Shown here: piece after piece, positions 7,042 to 16,093 of the stretch
How positions within the stretch are numbered: the stretch's first letter is position 1
Layout of the letters: each line of letters begins with the position of its first letter
Source: Amoebophrya sp. AT5.2
Taxonomy: Eukaryota; Sar; Dinophyceae; Syndiniales; Amoebophryaceae
Reading direction: 5' to 3'
NCBI GenBank assembly: GCA_005223375.1
Contig: RXOD01004538.1
Span: 1 to 20,823 of the forward strand
Length of the DNA stretch: 20,823 nucleotides
The notes under the pieces: model-generated
The model's database searches: none
Seen by the model: the letters and a program-made list of their open reading frames with translations, nothing else
Told to the model about the DNA's origin: nothing
Made by a program: the position numbers and the translations under genes

Positions 7042-10000
7042 ATGAAGATGGTTGTCCCGTACTTTGCTCTACCCTTGCTCTTTGTCGGCGGCTTTCCGGT
7101 TCTCTTCGGGCTACCTTTTGTTTCGGGTCACTTCGTTCTTGCAGAGGAGCCGCCGCGCCGAGGCCCCGACCCCGGAGCCACGAAACCCTCGCCTTGCGGA
7201 GCACTTCTCGAGCGTCTCGCAAACCCCGCCCCGCAGGAGCAGGAAGCGTCCGCCGCCGGGCAGCATGACGAGCAACTGACAGAAAACTGCATCCTGGACT
7301 CGTTTCGCCTGCACCCGGAGAAGGTGCGATCCTACGCGCGCTTCTTCAAGTGCGGGCACTGCAGCGCGGAGTTTGACTACGGAAATTGCGTTGTGACGCG
7401 CGACGACCAGGAGACGGAGTATGCAGGACTAAGCGGTCGCAGCCTGAACTGGATCAATGGCCTGACGGCCGCGGACGAGAAGGACATCGCGGTCAAGCTG
7501 AAGTTCGACGAGGGAGACTTGACGGAACACCAGGATGCGAATGTTGTTGACCACGGCGACTCCTCGGCAGTGCAGCTCGTTTCGGTCTCGCAACTCGCGT
7601 CGAAGTCGTCGGCGGTGAGCGTTATGGGCCTCGAGAAGATCGGGGAAGGTGGTTTTGATGCACCAGAGGGTGCAGCTCCTGCAGGGAGTGGTCCGGAGAC
7701 CACCTCCGAGGACAGCACGGACGTGGCGGAAGAGAACGCGTTCGCGCGGAAATTGGTGTCCGGGTTCTTGTACCAAGCCGGTGAAAAGGGCGGGCCGATG
7801 CGACCCTGCGCGATGCTATGCTGTGGGGGGGATAAGTGGCTCTTCTCGAGGACGGAGGAGAAGGAGGTTTTACGCAGGCTTCGCGCCGCCGAAGACGCGT
7901 CGCCCTGTCACGTGGACGCGGAGGGCCGCCACACCTGCCTGCACGAAAACTTGTGTCTGGCGCCCGGTCGCGAGCATTTCTTCGTTTTCGGCCACGACGC
8001 GCGTCCGGGGACGTCGAGAGGCGACAAAAACTACCGAAAACACGACGAGCAGCAGGTTGGAAGCTCTACTTCCTCCAATGAGCCTCTCATGGGGTGCCCA
8101 CCGTTCACGTACGGCCAGTCTGCGGCTCTGGAGCTCTGGCACAGAGTGTTCAACTTTGACTTTCCGTGCGGCTTCGTTTGGCCGGGGAAGTTCCGCGAGT
8201 TCACCGATGTCTACGGGGTGCGACTGGGAAGTTCATCTTTGCCAGCACGAAAGAATACACCAGCGGCTGGCGCGGCCCGGCACGAACACGATCTGATGCC
8301 GGGGTCCACGCTGATCGTGGGCCTCCCCGACTCCGTTCCCCCCACGATCTGGCACTTCGTGCAGCACTGCTTCGGGATTGTGGGGGCCAAGGTGCTGTAC
8401 CGCGTGGACCGCTGGGCCGCTGTGGTCGTTTCCGACCCAGGCGGCTGGTTGAACCACCCCACATCGCAAATCTCGCGCTACTTCCGCCGCGTGTTCGAAC
8501 TTCTGGTCGGGCAGCGGCTGCAAATCTTGAACGACGAAGTTCCTGGCGTCAGCTTCCGGTACCTGGGCCTGAGCAAACATGCCGATCATAGCACGGAAGC
8601 AGATGGCCCAGGCGGCCGCGACTACCAGGTCGTGGAAACCGAGAGCGACGACAGAGAAGTGTTGGAAGTAGGCCATCATACTCATACCCCACGCACAGGG
8701 ATGAAAAACGCAGTCGCACAGCAGGTGGAGGAAAATGGCCCCAGTGTCAGGTCTTGGTCGGCGCGCGACGACGAATTGCAGAACATGTTCCGCGCAACAG
8801 CGATTTTACCAGGTTCCTTGCACTGCTACGAGCGCGCGGTGTTTTCGGGATGGACCGCGACAGGCGTGTCGGGGGTTCGCGAGATGACGTACTTCCGCGA
8901 GCACGTTCGCCGCCTCTATCCCGGTGTCCGGCAAAGGCGGTTTCACGTGCTCTACTTGTCCCGCAATCCAGAAATGGTCGCGCGCGTCCGCGCCCAATAC
9001 TACGGAACGGGGGGGAGTAGTGATCCTCCGGACCACCACCCCACTTCCACTTCGGGTTTATTCGATGGGGCCGATGCGGGCGGGGACGGCGCTAGCGCAG
9101 AAAGCCGCAGCAGCGCCGAGAAGCAAGAATTCGCCACCGCTTCCCGCCTCTTGTCCAATGTTGGCCGCAGCATCCTGAACGAGGCGGAACTCATCCGCGC
9201 GATCCAGCAGCGCATGTGGCGTTTCCACCGCGAGTCGCGCTTCATCGCACGCGCGTCGCCCGATTTGAGGATCCACACGGGTGCGGAGCCGTTCGAGGTG
9301 CAGCTGCAGTTGTTCGCGGAGGCGGCTTTGGTGATTGGCACGTTCGCGTCGGGGCTGTCAAATTTGATTTTTCTGCCGAAGAACGCCCACCTGCTGGTGC
9401 TGACGCCGCGCGGCAACATGCACAGCCAGCAGGACCTGGGCACGAACGCCGGGCTGTTCTACCACAAGTTCTTTCTGCGCGACGATTTAACGCGGTGCGC
9501 GAACGGAGGGAACCCGGCGTTCGACAGGTTCGAGGGGGAGGCCGCCGTATCGGATCCCGTAAAGTTTCACCTGGGGGTGGCGCCGTGGCGGAGCCAGTTT
9601 CCGCTGCAGAACGTGTCGGCGGGGCACTTCGCGGCGGTAAAAGGCCCGAGCGCGCATCTGCTGTGGCGCTGCGGCTTCGGCGTGGACGTGGAGCCGCGGT
9701 TCATGCAAGAGTTCGAAACCGTGTTCGGGGAAGCGTTCTCGTTCGTAAAGAGAAGGAATCATGATACGAAGCTTTCGGACGAAGAGGAAGAGCGGCAAAA
9801 CTACTACTTGTACGCGGGTTTCGCGCGCGAACGGAAGTCGCCGTTGAACAACGGCGCGGCACACCTGAGGACTGAAACAAAAAAACAAATGGCCGATCGC
9901 GTGAAGCAAAGAGAAGAAGCAGCAGAGGTTGTTCTGCCGACCATTTCATCGCCCCCTGGAGGTGGACGCGTCGTGGGGCTTTTGACGAACACTTTCCCGC

Positions 10001-10149
10001 TGCGTCCTCTTGGCAGCAATTGCATGCCTGGACAAATCAGTCAGTGTTCTCTTCCGGAACGTGTGGGATTCGACCACGGCGCCGAGCCCGCCGAGCCTAA
10101 TCCCGGGCCGCGCATCTTCAATATCGAAAAATATTCACTTGTAAATTAA
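7042..10149 (+). CDS. GT61/DUF563-like glycosyltransferase, secretory
   Basis: Probable ER/Golgi glycosyltransferase of the GT61-like (DUF563) family, which includes EOGT, POMGNT2 and plant xylosyl/arabinosyltransferases; donor and acceptor are unknown. The 1035-aa protein begins with a hydrophobic stretch (residues about 4-35) ending ...VLAEEPP, a likely signal peptide or anchor. A CGHC motif at 104-107 and a further Cys at 116 follow. The catalytic region starts near residue 590 with LHCYERAVFSG, then FREHVRRLYPG, VLYLSRNP near 636, and an N-E pair in GRSILNEAEL near 707. The glycine-rich core GTFASGLSNLIFLP is at 766-779. Most family members have HGAGL in that core; here it reads FASGL, so the usual His is absent. 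A Gly/Ser/Asp-rich insert (about residues 653-700) splits the conserved arginine block, and a further divergent domain of over 150 aa follows the core. The next intact gene is also a glycosyltransferase. Confidence 0.75.
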   Translation: MKMVVPYFALPLLFVGGFPVLFGLPFVSGHFVLAEEPPRRGPDPGATKPSPCGALLERLANPAPQEQEASAAGQHDEQLTENCILDSFRLHPEKVRSYARFFKCGHCSAEFDYGNCVVTRDDQETEYAGLSGRSLNWINGLTAADEKDIAVKLKFDEGDLTEHQDANVVDHGDSSAVQLVSVSQLASKSSAVSVMGLEKIGEGGFDAPEGAAPAGSGPETTSEDSTDVAEENAFARKLVSGFLYQAGEKGGPMRPCAMLCCGGDKWLFSRTEEKEVLRRLRAAEDASPCHVDAEGRHTCLHENLCLAPGREHFFVFGHDARPGTSRGDKNYRKHDEQQVGSSTSSNEPLMGCPPFTYGQSAALELWHRVFNFDFPCGFVWPGKFREFTDVYGVRLGSSSLPARKNTPAAGAARHEHDLMPGSTLIVGLPDSVPPTIWHFVQHCFGIVGAKVLYRVDRWAAVVVSDPGGWLNHPTSQISRYFRRVFELLVGQRLQILNDEVPGVSFRYLGLSKHADHSTEADGPGGRDYQVVETESDDREVLEVGHHTHTPRTGMKNAVAQQVEENGPSVRSWSARDDELQNMFRATAILPGSLHCYERAVFSGWTATGVSGVREMTYFREHVRRLYPGVRQRRFHVLYLSRNPEMVARVRAQYYGTGGSSDPPDHHPTSTSGLFDGADAGGDGASAESRSSAEKQEFATASRLLSNVGRSILNEAELIRAIQQRMWRFHRESRFIARASPDLRIHTGAEPFEVQLQLFAEAALVIGTFASGLSNLIFLPKNAHLLVLTPRGNMHSQQDLGTNAGLFYHKFFLRDDLTRCANGGNPAFDRFEGEAAVSDPVKFHLGVAPWRSQFPLQNVSAGHFAAVKGPSAHLLWRCGFGVDVEPRFMQEFETVFGEAFSFVKRRNHDTKLSDEEEERQNYYLYAGFARERKSPLNNGAAHLRTETKKQMADRVKQREEAAEVVLPTISSPPGGGRVVGLLTNTFPLRPLGSNCMPGQISQCSLPERVGFDHGAEPAEPNPGPRIFNIEKYSLVN

Positions 10150-10229
10150 TACGAGAAGCAAGCGAAGCCCCTACGACTGTCGATGCAATTCCTGGCAGCC
10201 AGAAACCCATAGCGCCACCAGTGGGATAG

Positions 10230-11091
10230 CGTAGCGAATTTCTTAACCATGATGGCCGCCTGAAGGTCCTACAGCTTCCTGCGATTGAACTACCGGCGAG
10301 ATGCATCGATCTTTCCACCCTGGTGGAAGACGTGGGAGAGTATCGGAAGGCCATGGGCGTCGCCAAAGCCACGACGGCAAGAACTGAGGCCCAGGGCTTC
10401 GCGGTGCTTTGCCCGGCGGAGATAATGAGCCTCGGGCCTCAGCGCGGCGCTGTGCGTCGAGGTGGGTCCCACGGCGCTGAGCAATGGACAGATAATCGGC
10501 GCACGCAGCGGGGGCTGTAGAGCTTTCGCAATAAATATGGAGGCAGGGGCGTCCAATTATTTCAGGGACTCTCGCGGTCCGGCCGGGAATTCATGACCAA
10601 AGCCCTTCGCGCGCACTACGAAAACTTCGGCCCCACTTCTATTATGCTTCTCTGGTGGTGGAGAAGAAGCTGATCGACATGACGGGAAGCGCACTCCTGG
10701 GGCGGCTTCGCGCCGCGGAGATCGAAACGACGCGCGTGGGACGAGTAGGGGTGATCGGTGAGGCAGGTCGAAGCCGTGGCCCGCTGACTTTACTCGGCTG
10801 CCATTACAATTAACGCCGCCTATTTTTTTACGACCTAAAATTAGCACCAGCGCACGCAGGCAAGACCGTGGAGAAGTGGTAGCGGGAAAGGTAGAAGTGG
10901 TAGCGGGAAAGGTGGACACGCTGACAGGGCAGATAGGCGAACTGTACGCCGAGGTGAAGACTGCGGCGGAGGAAAGAGCGACGCTGTTCGGCTTCTGTGA
11001 CAATCTGCAGCAAAAGCTCGCCGACATCGATGGGGACACGATAAAGCTCCGGGAGCTTTATGGCATGGGTTCTAGTATGCAGCTGCTCGAT
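10230..11091 (+). pseudogene. Decayed coding region ending in a heptad-repeat coiled coil
   Basis: No single frame spans this interval, but protein-like stretches follow each other across three frames. Frame with codons at positions divisible by 3: from 10230, through LSTLVEDVGEYRKAMG (about 10311-10358). Next frame (remainder 1): about 10429-10590, including VEVGPTALSNGQIIGARS and INMEAGASNYF. Back to the first frame: REFMTKALRAHYENFG up to about 10634, which in its own frame is preceded by a TAG at 10518. A shift at a CCCC run (10631-10634) then leads to FYYASLVVEKKLIDMTG in the third frame (from 10637). From 10861 the remainder-1 frame encodes a coiled coil with about nine heptads. I do not recognise the family. 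It could be a pseudogene, or exons joined by introns I cannot define; lost or gained single bases fit decay better. Confidence 0.45.
10873..10914 (+). repeat. Tandem 21-bp repeat encoding two identical heptads
   Basis: Two adjacent 21-nt units (10873-10893 and 10894-10914) are identical except for their last base. In frame they give EVVAGKV twice, followed by DTLTGQI, GELYAEV and further 7-residue blocks, so the DNA repeat matches the coiled-coil heptad exactly. Confidence 0.85.
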
Positions 11092-11849
11092 CGCGCGCAG
11101 TTGCTCAGTCTGCGCACGCGGAAGAAAAAGAAATCCAGCCACAGGCGGAGCCGTGCCGACTACTGCGAGTCGCGCTGCGCCGTTCTTTGCCGAGTTCTGG
11201 CGCGGCGCGCGGTCGCTTTTGTTCCGCTTCTGGCTCCCAGGAGTGTGATCCTTCTTCGAAGAATACGAAGAGGCTCGCGCTTCCACTTAGCGGATGGAAT
11301 TCGACTTGATGAAAAGCGTCCCGGGAAGCAGCGCCCAGGCCCACCGTTGCAGATTTTGGCTGATAGATTTCCCTCACTATACTCGTCGCAGGCAGCTAGT
11401 AGGAACTGGAATCCGTGACCAGAATGAAAAACTTGCTTCGTTTGTGAAATGCAGCGCGTGGATTAAGAAACGCAGCGCCGCGACCATAGCCATCCTCGAA
11501 CGTGGGCGCGCATGGGAATACGTCTGACATCTTGAAGATTCTCACTCTCAGATCGCTAGGCCTCTAGAACCAACAAACTTAAATAAACGTATGAAAAAAG
11601 TTACGTATATACGTATGATTATACCTAGTTCTACTTCCACCTGAAGCACCGACGCGCACTTTATCCATAGTCGTGAGGGGGTCAAAGCAAAATACGAAGC
11701 CTAGGCACACTTTATTTGCGTCGAGTTCGAGAATGTAGCTACTATACTTCGACGAGGAAAGGTGGGCTCTTCGCCCGGAGTAGAACTTTTACTTTTTGAA
11801 TACGGAGCGAGTAGAAGTTGTATCGAAAGAATACTAAAGACCGAAAAAG
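11092..11849. other. Spacer with no convincing gene before the GT8 gene
   Basis: Short frames exist on both strands, but none shows a recognisable domain; 11294-11527 + might be further debris of the decayed gene. AT-rich DNA near 11581-11625 contains a perfect 12-bp palindrome ACGTATATACGT (11603-11614) flanked by two ACGTATGA copies (11587, 11611). A TCGAGTTCGA motif is at 11721-11730, and AGTAGAAGT occurs shortly before the GT8 start, near 11812. This is the likely 5' regulatory region of the GT8 gene; function is inferred only. Confidence 0.4.
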
Positions 11850-14800
11850 ATGCTCGCCTTCGCGTTCTCTGCAAGTAGAAGAGCTCCAACTCCCGTTAAT
11901 CTGGAAGTCGCGCCCGGTCGACGCTGCTCCGGTGTCCGCATCGCCTTCGCAACGGCCTTCGCGCGGTCCCGCGGCACCACGACGCGCAGTGGACGAGGCA
12001 GGAGCAGCTCGCTTCTGTTGTTTGTTCAGTATCTTTTCACCCCTCTTCATCTCCATTTTCTATTTCCACTGGCCCATGCTGAGGAGAAGCGGCCTGGCAA
12101 TTACAACATGTGGTCGTGCCCCCATTGCTACGACGGCGGCATGGCTGCGGAGGTCTCCGACCTTAGCTGCGAGATGTCCGGGTCCGCGCCGCAGCAGCTC
12201 TCTTCCCATGGCGGCTTCAGCGTGGACGAAGTGCCTTGGGGCGGCATTAAAACCGCTCTGTACGAGATTGTCGAGGCTGTGGCTTCGTCTTCCGACCACA
12301 GTCCGGCGCTCGACTACCTCATGCCCTACCTGGAGATGGGCACCCCGCGGTCGCGGTGCTACCTTGGCATGATGTGCCTCAATTTCCTAAAGGTGTACTT
12401 GCACCCTCCGGAGGACCGCCTGGACTTTCTCCAGACCACGCAGATGGGCGGCGCGTCGTTCAAAAAGATCATTCCCCTGAGCTACTGGGACGTCCTGAAC
12501 TCGGGGTGGCCGCTCTTTTCGATCCTGGACGTGCTGGCGCAGGTGAGCCGGTTTGAGGCGGCCAATGGGTTCCCCGTGCCCACGGGCCCGGGGACGAGTG
12601 GGCTCATCATGGACATGAAGGGACTGGAGGACGGGCCCGGACAGGTGTTGCTGGAGTTGGAGCAGAGTTCCTCGGCGGCGCGCGGAGGGGCAGTCGTGGA
12701 GGACGAGGTGAAGGCGTTGCACAGGCAGTTCTTCGAGTTGCACAAGCAGGGCAAGGCAGGCTTTCTGGGCGCGCTTCTGTACTTGGCGGAACAAGCCGGC
12801 TCCATGCCGACTCGGCGGGCGGGGACGTCGCGGCGGCCAACATCAACTTCATTTCCCCCGTCGGTTCTTCCCGCAGGAGGTGAAGTAGATGCAGCAATCC
12901 CGATCGCTGCGACAACTTCGTGGTCCCCGTCTTCAACAGAAAGCTTTTCTCCGAGCACTTCGAAGCCTTGCCACGGCGGCGTCGCGGCGGCATACTTTTC
13001 CTTAGCGGAGGGCCTCCTGAACGACGCCATGAGTAACTACGAGGCCAACGGCCGCGCGTCCCTAGAAACCGCGCGGAACGCGACAAAAAACTTCATCCTG
13101 TTCGGGGAATCGCAGGTGCACAACTGCATGGGCAACATGACGGTGTACCATCATCTGCGGTCCGAGTGGCACTACTGGCAGGTGCTGTCCCGGATTGAAC
13201 GGCGGCGGCTCCTTCCGGGCCTGTTCTGGAACCTAAAATCAGAGTACTACATCCCGCCCCCGACCGTGGCGCTGCAAACAGCCAGAAAGTACAGCAAGGG
13301 CGCTAGTAGTGCAAGTGCTCGTCCTGAAGATGCAGCTGGTAGTGCTCAGGAACCTGATGCAGATGGTGGAGAGATTGGGTTGGAAAACCGCCATCAAAAA
13401 TCCGCCCAGGCCGTAAGAACGGAGGACCCTTGCCTGCACCTCGATGCCCTAAATGACGGTCAGAGAGAGGGTTTAGTGCACATTGCCCTATCGGCCGACA
13501 CGAAACAGGTCGACGGGTTCATCGTGGCGCTGAACTCCTTAGTGCGACACACGGAAAACCTGCAAGCCACGTGTGTGCATGTATTTCTGCCCGATCACGA
13601 GCTTCAGTTCTTAACAAGCGGTCTACAGTGCGCCTTTCAGGAACGCTTGAAGCGGCTGGACGTAACTGATGATGCCACATCCCTGGGGCGGTCTACTCCG
13701 ACCCCAATCGCATCTGCTGCGTATCAAGGGCTTTTAGCGAGCTATCACCTGTTCGATCAAGAACGGCATGAGCCGCGAGATGCGGCGTTTGGCGGCGGGG
13801 GTCACGTCGGCACAGAGTACGTTGACGAAAGCGCGAAGTTCGCGTCCACGAGCGCGAGCAGCATTATTCTCACCAGCACGGAAATGGACGAGGCGGCCGA
13901 GGATGAGGACGATGACGAGGCTTCCACTTCCGCCCACGACCGCGGCCGCAGCACCTCCAGTACTACTCCTGCTCTCGAGGAACTACACCAGCTTCGCCTG
14001 ACTCCCGATACGAACCGCGGCGCCATGTCCCTGCTGTTCCACCGGCTCGACGAGGAGCTGGTCGCGAGTAAAGGCAGGCTGCGCGGGAGTAGTTTTTCCA
14101 CGAGGAAGCGCTTCACGCTCGGCGGCGACGTAGACGTGAGCCGCGGGTTCCAGAAGGACACGGGCAACTTGCAGGCCCTGCACAACTACGTTCGCTTCTA
14201 CCTCCACGCGCTGCTCCCGGCCGCGATCCGACACGTGCTGTATTTTGATGTTGACATTCTGATCAAGAAAGACCCGCGGCAGCTGTGGGAAGAGTATCTG
14301 CCGACGCTGGCGGAGTCGCAAGCCACAGTGTGCGCCGCGATCCGACCGAGCTCGCCGCTGTTCATGTACCTCCCAGGAATCATGTACCCTTACATGCCGG
14401 AGTGGATACCGATCAACAACCCGGCGTTCAACGCGGGAGTCCTGTTCATCCACCTGGAAAGGTGGCGCCAACGACCAGAGATCCAAGAAAAACTAGACAT
14501 GTGGCTGGCGAGCAGAGACGATAGCGGACCAGAAACACTGTGGCGACATGGGTACAACTGTGACTTTATTACTAGGTTCTTGGTTGCCGTAATTGATTCA
14601 ACATCTCTCGCAATGAATGCTGGAGAAACGCTGTTACCGTACCTAAGTGCAAGTCCTCGCACCAGCAGCACGCGCTCCACATCACATAGTCATATGCATA
14701 AAAATAAGCCACGTGGTCGGGGTACCAGTCGCGCAGATGCGTATAGCAGCTGATGAGCGATAAAATCGGGCAGCACGAACTATCGAACGAACTCGCAACA

Positions 14801-15069
14801 GGTCGCAACCGCTGATGCTGCTTCTTTTCCATGACGAGGCGTGCAAGTTGCCGTACATGTGGAATGTTGACGGACTGGGCCATCGCCTCAACTACCCCAA
14901 GCACGTGCTTACCGAGGGCGGGCTTTTCCACTGGACCGGCCCGCTGAAACCGTGGAAGGAGGACGGTGTCAACCGCCTTCTGTGGGAGCCGTACACCCTA
15001 AACTACTGCCCCCAATTCTCGCACAGGGTACACACAACCACCTGCAGACCAGACTCGTGGTACTGCTGA
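11850..15069 (+). CDS. GT8-family glycosyltransferase (two exons), secretory
   Basis: Retaining GT8-type glycosyltransferase that uses a nucleotide sugar and a divalent metal; the specific sugar is unknown. Exon 1 is 11850-14551 (or to 14575) and exon 2 is 14802-15069, giving about 989 (or 997) aa. Residues 55-75 are hydrophobic and end in AHA-EE, a signal-peptide-like site, although a 54-residue leader precedes it. CPHC is at 90-93 with another Cys at 107. Residues 110-540 form an unassigned region with a Ser/Thr-rich stretch. The GT8 fold starts near 540 (HIALSADTKQVDG). It contains the metal-binding DVD at 800-802 within YFDVDILI, then FNAGVLFIHLERW from 860. Exon 2 supplies SQPLMLLLFHDE, WNVDGLG and the conserved HWTGPLKPW (14929-14955), without which the domain is incomplete. 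An acidic insert of about 100 aa (residues 645-735) interrupts the domain. It shares the leader-plus-CxHC layout with the GT61-like protein upstream. Confidence 0.85.
14552..14801 (+). other. Intron of the GT8 gene
   Basis: The exon 1 frame runs on into non-conserved sequence and stops at 14753, while the rest of the GT8 domain resumes in another frame. The acceptor is ...CAACAG ending at 14801, before GTCGCAACCG. Two donors keep the frame: GTACAA at 14552, which gives WRHG-SQPLML and is preferred because it fits the domain without an insertion, and GTTCTT at 14576, which adds eight residues. The intron is 250 or 226 nt. The choice of donor is inference. Confidence 0.7.
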
Positions 15070-16093
15070 AGGAAAAGGTGGAGAGAGCTCGATTGATGTG
15101 ACAGGAATTTGTGGAAGCAGAAGCTAAGTAGAAGTACGAAGAAGAACAACGATGGAGGAGTCAGTGGGAGTGGGCGTGGCTGGGCGTTCTTTGGAAATCT
15201 AGCGATAACTATCTAAGTAAAGTATTTTCCCGGTTGTCGATGTCGTCCACTTGCGCGGAGGACGTTGAGAAGGACGTTGTGGTACCGGTACTTAAAGGCG
15301 GCAGCTTCTGACAGACGCCGTTATGGCGCCTATTGGCTGTTGAGGTTGACCGTCGCGTATACAAGTGAACGATGATCTCTGACCGAAAGCCGATTGGGAT
15401 TGGCGTCCCCATCGGGTCTGCTTTGGGGTGTTGACTTCCACCGCGCGCAATCAAGAATTAATCACCACCAGCGCCTCGAGCAGGAGCTCTTCAAGCTGGT
15501 CATGCAGCTAACCCTAAAATAAAAATAAAAAAGCTTGATGTATAAAAGTTCAGGTTCTTGCACGAGGCGGGCTCGAGATTGGTGATGAAAGAGGAAAACG
15601 GTCGGGAGCGACGCAGCGGCGAGTAACACGAGCCGCAGGCGCAGGCAGAGGCGCCGCCACCGGCACGAGCGTTAGGAGTCACGAAGAGTAATGACCGATA
15701 AAAGCGTTGTTGGATTTCGAGTTGTGAAGACAGGAGAGACGGAAATGATAGCTCTTGGTGTGTGTCAGCGTCACGTAGAGACCATAGCGATGGCGATGGC
15801 CAACGAAGTAGACAAGTATACGAGTCAGACCGAGAGCGAGACCGCGCATTTCCATTCGATCAACGAGCAAACATTCTCTCAGCTTCTGCAATAGGTCCTG
15901 CCGTCGCGGCGCGCAGTTGCTGTTGTAGCAAGTGCAAAAAATCCAAATTTTATCAACTTTGTACTTCTACTTGATTTGTTCTCCGACCACCTTGCTCAAG
16001 CGCTTTCAATCTCATGATCTGATACGAACGCGCCTCGCCCGCCTTGCATTGCAAGTTGAGCCGCTTCCACCGCGGCCGCCCCGACAACAATAA
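15070..16093. other. Spacer between the GT8 and SET genes
   Basis: About 1 kb with no recognisable gene apart from a doubtful small frame at 15691-15894. The 12-mer AAGTAGAAGTAC (15126-15137) recurs as its reverse complement at 15961-15972, close to the two ends of the spacer. The last 100 bases before the SET-gene ATG are GC-rich and pyrimidine-rich. Confidence 0.45.
15691..15894 (+). CDS. Possible small hypothetical protein
   Basis: A 67-codon frame from ATG to TAG with mixed, non-repetitive composition (starts MTDKSVVGF, ends FSQLLQ). I see no known domain, signal or membrane segment. It lies alone in the spacer on the same strand as its neighbours, so it may be a real short gene, an upstream frame in the leader of the SET gene, or chance. 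Nothing beyond its open length supports it. Confidence 0.2.
   Translation: MTDKSVVGFRVVKTGETEMIALGVCQRHVETIAMAMANEVDKYTSQTESETAHFHSINEQTFSQLLQ

Noticed and set aside
10557..11286. Minus-strand frames across the decayed region (10557-11039, 10828-11286)
   Set aside because: Their composition is low-complexity Arg/Ser, with no domain, and they lie opposite the heptad repeat on the + strand.
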